DNA from: Martinezella dioscoreae
Lineage (GTDB): Bacteria; Pseudomonadota; Alphaproteobacteria; Rhizobiales; Rhizobiaceae
NCBI RefSeq assembly: GCF_009176305.1
Contig: NZ_BLAJ01000004.1
Location: forward strand, 712,834 to 776,833
Direction of reading: 5' to 3'
Length of the DNA: 64,000 nucleotides
Each line of letters starts with the position of its first letter. The stretch's first letter is position 1. The translations under genes and the position numbers were made by a program. Below the pieces are notes generated by a model. It did not search any database. It was not told where the DNA came from and was given only the letters and a program-made list of their open reading frames with translations. Positions 62,344 through 64,000 of the stretch are shown piece after piece.

Positions 62344-63477
62344 TTAACCGATGGCCGTCCTCTTCTTCTTTTCAGGGTCGTCAAACGGCAGCGTATGGGC
62401 AATCGCGCTTGCGTTCAGGCTCTTGCCGCGTACTTCCAGCTTCGTGCCCTGCACGGCCTTGTCGACATCGAGGCGGGCGATCGCCATCGATTTCTTTGTC
62501 AGGGTCGAATAGCAGGGGCAGGTGATGACACCGACCTTTTTACCCTCGGCATAGACCTCGTCGCCGAGATCGGCCGGACCGTCCGCATCGATCAGCATAC
62601 CGAAGATCTTGAAGCGTTCCTTGCCCTTGAGGCGCGCATGTTCTTCGGCGCCGCGGAAACCCGTCTTTCCCGGGCTGACCGTGAAGTCGAGGCCGAGCTC
62701 CCAAAGACTATCGCCGGGCGGCTGGTCCGCGAAGGGGTACATCTGCGAGTTATCGTAGGGATAGAAGAGCAAATAGCTTTCGACGCGCAGCATGTCGAGG
62801 ACGCTGAAGCAGCAGGGGATGATCCCCATCTCCTCGCCTTCCACGACGATACGATCCCAGACCATCGGCGCATCCTGGCCGCGCACGAAGATCTCATAAC
62901 CGCGCTCGCCGGTATAGCCCGTGCGCGAGATCATCACGGGCGCACCGAAGAGCGTCGTCTGCATGTGATGGAAGTATTTGAGATCTCGGATGCCAGGGAC
63001 GTATTTGGCAAGGTAGTCAACAGCGATGGGACCCTGCAGCGACAGATCGTGCAGATCGTCGTCAAAGAGGACAGCGCAGTTGCGGCCGGCCGCCTGCTTG
63101 AGCACTTCCTCGTGGCCTGAGCCCGAACCATGCACCAGCATCCAGGAATTCGGACCGGTGCGGTAGACGATGCAGTCGTCGGTGAAGTAGCCGCGATCGT
63201 TGAGCATCGCGGCATAGACCGAGCGGCCGGGATAGATCTTCGACATGTCGCGGGTGGTGATATAGTCGAGCACGGCAATGGCGTGCGGTCCAACCAGATG
63301 CACTTTCTTGAGGCCGGAAACGTCCATGATGCCGGCCTTGGTGCGGATCGCGACATGCTCCTGCGACATGTCCTTCTCGTAGGTCCAGGCGGTTCCCATG
63401 CCGCTCCAATCCTCGAGTTTCGATCCGAGAGCACGGTGCCGGTCCGCCAAGGCGGAGAAACGCCATGATAATGCCAT
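62344..63477 (-). CDS. GcvT-like tetrahydrofolate-dependent aminomethyltransferase, methylamine operon type
   Basis: 377 residues. GcvT fold with EHVAIRTKAGIMDVSGLKKV near residue 40-58, LQGPIAVDYLAKYVPGI near 147-163, SRTGYTGERGYEIFV near 183-197 and a C-terminal ITCPCYSTLTKKSMAIARLD. It lacks a DUF1989 domain, unlike Tdm. In dimethylamine-monooxygenase operons such a gene (often called dmmD) is thought to trap formaldehyde as methylene-THF. GAGGGA precedes the ATG. Ten bases separate its stop from the small subunit start. Confidence 0.87.
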   Translation of the reverse strand: MALSWRFSALADRHRALGSKLEDWSGMGTAWTYEKDMSQEHVAIRTKAGIMDVSGLKKVHLVGPHAIAVLDYITTRDMSKIYPGRSVYAAMLNDRGYFTDDCIVYRTGPNSWMLVHGSGSGHEEVLKQAAGRNCAVLFDDDLHDLSLQGPIAVDYLAKYVPGIRDLKYFHHMQTTLFGAPVMISRTGYTGERGYEIFVRGQDAPMVWDRIVVEGEEMGIIPCCFSVLDMLRVESYLLFYPYDNSQMYPFADQPPGDSLWELGLDFTVSPGKTGFRGAEEHARLKGKERFKIFGMLIDADGPADLGDEVYAEGKKVGVITCPCYSTLTKKSMAIARLDVDKAVQGTKLEVRGKSLNASAIAHTLPFDDPEKKKRTAIG

Positions 63478-63591
63478 TTCGTTCCCTCTTTTTCTTCTAT
63501 GGAATATTTATTTCCTGACTATAATCGTCTTTCGCGCCTTGGCAAGCCGATCCGGAGGGTTTTTCTTGGCCGTCCGGATGGTATTTCGCTC

Positions 63592-64000
63592 TCAAAACCT
63601 CGGCGGCTTCCGACCCGCGGCGCGATGGGCAGCGATGACGGTATTGGCCATCAGCATGGCGATCGTCATCGGTCCGACACCGCCCGGAACCGGCGTGATC
63701 GCGGCGGCGACTTCGGATGCTTCACCATAGGCGACATCGCCGACCAGCCGGCTCTTGCCCTCGCCGCGCTCGGGTGCATCGATCCGGTTGATGCCGACAT
63801 CGATGACGGTGGCGCCGGGCTTGATCCAGTCGGCCTTGACCATCTCGGGACGGCCGACGGCTGCCACCAGAATATCGGCACCCTTTGCGACGGAGGAGAG
63901 ATCCTTCGTGCGCGAATGCGCCGTCGTGACAGTCGCATTGGCGGAAAGCAGCAATTGCGCCATCGGCTTACCGAACAGGTTGGAGCGACCAATGACAACG
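63592..64000 (-). CDS. folD: Bifunctional methylenetetrahydrofolate dehydrogenase/cyclohydrolase FolD, partial
   Basis: The C-terminal 135 residues are visible; the N-terminal half lies beyond the right edge. VVIGRSNLFGKPMAQLL (NADP-binding GRSxxxGxP motif), HSRTKDL, ADILVAAVGRPEMV, GATVIDVGIN and the family signature TPVPGGVGPMTIAMLMANT are clear. FolD converts methylene-THF to formyl-THF. Placed directly upstream of the gcvT-like gene, it should handle the C1 units released during demethylation, and may be a second folD dedicated to this pathway. Confidence 0.93.
   Translation of the reverse strand, partial: VVIGRSNLFGKPMAQLLLSANATVTTAHSRTKDLSSVAKGADILVAAVGRPEMVKADWIKPGATVIDVGINRIDAPERGEGKSRLVGDVAYGEASEVAAAITPVPGGVGPMTIAMLMANTVIAAHRAAGRKPPRF

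Noticed and set aside
1..64000. tRNA, rRNA or integrase-associated attachment sites
   Set aside because: No cloverleaf-like sequence, rRNA segment, integrase or transposase gene was recognised on reading both strands, so no mobile-island boundary is claimed.

Overview
The window reads as a chromosome or large-replicon segment of an alphaproteobacterium of the Rhizobiaceae (Rhizobium/Agrobacterium type). Support: GC-rich coding sequence with many GTG/TTG starts, operon-dense layout dominated by ABC importers and LysR/IclR/LacI regulators, a BA14K-like small secreted protein, and palindromic intergenic repeats that I recognise as typical of rhizobial genomes. No rRNA, tRNA, CRISPR array, prophage or intact insertion sequence was seen. 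The species cannot be fixed from the sequence alone.

Layout. 1-5.6 kb (-): complete urea ABC transporter urtABCDE. 5.8-10.1 kb (+): a hybrid histidine kinase with an NCS1 permease-like sensor, a Cys-rich insert and a receiver, overlapping a LuxR-type response regulator; together they are the obvious candidate regulators of the divergent urt operon. 10.1-11.6 kb (-): small accessory genes, including a DUF4160/DUF2442-HTH pair that resembles a toxin-antitoxin module. 11.9-20.0 kb: a creatininase-family hydrolase, a LysR regulator and a divergent six-gene operon (NMT1-type ABC importer, cytosine-deaminase-like amidohydrolase, FAD-linked oxidase, flavodoxin-fold quinone reductase), which looks like an uncharacterised catabolic route for a cyclic N-compound. 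20-28 kb: a BA14K-like protein, an NtaA-type flavin monooxygenase, a split chromate transporter with LysR, and a glucoamylase-polyphosphate glucokinase pair. 28-37.4 kb: a peptide/opine-type ABC importer whose genes enclose an EF_0837-like amidohydrolase, a RidA protein, an IclR regulator and a SelA/DgaE-like PLP enzyme. 37.5-41.8 kb: LacI regulator, adenine deaminase and AzgA-type purine permease. 41.9-49.3 kb: Orn/Lys/Arg decarboxylase, acetyltransferase, two small coupled genes, DNA polymerase IV, pdxH, a methyltransferase and a GcvA-like LysR. 49.3-50.6 kb: gene remnants (ModA-like and peptide-ABC ATPase fragments) and one small hypothetical. 50.6-53.1 kb: XRE/MmyB regulator divergent from an MFS exporter.

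53.2-64 kb holds the most coherent system: a methylated-amine degradation island. Trimethylamine monooxygenase (Tmm) makes TMAO; TMAO demethylase (Tdm: DUF1989 plus GcvT domain) yields dimethylamine and a C1 unit; a three-subunit haem/flavin dimethylamine monooxygenase (DUF3445 protein, PDR-type reductase, small zinc-ribbon subunit) continues to monomethylamine; a stand-alone GcvT-like protein and FolD (cut by the window edge) channel the C1 units through tetrahydrofolate. An APC permease divergent from tdm and a minimal PAS-MCP chemoreceptor inside the island are not parts of the textbook pathway and are the best novelty candidates there.

A cross-cutting observation is that all three operons beginning with a substrate-binding protein gene carry a strong stem-loop or palindromic repeat directly after that gene, suggesting mRNA-level control of binding-protein stoichiometry. 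Domain and family calls are from reading the translations; no database search was run.
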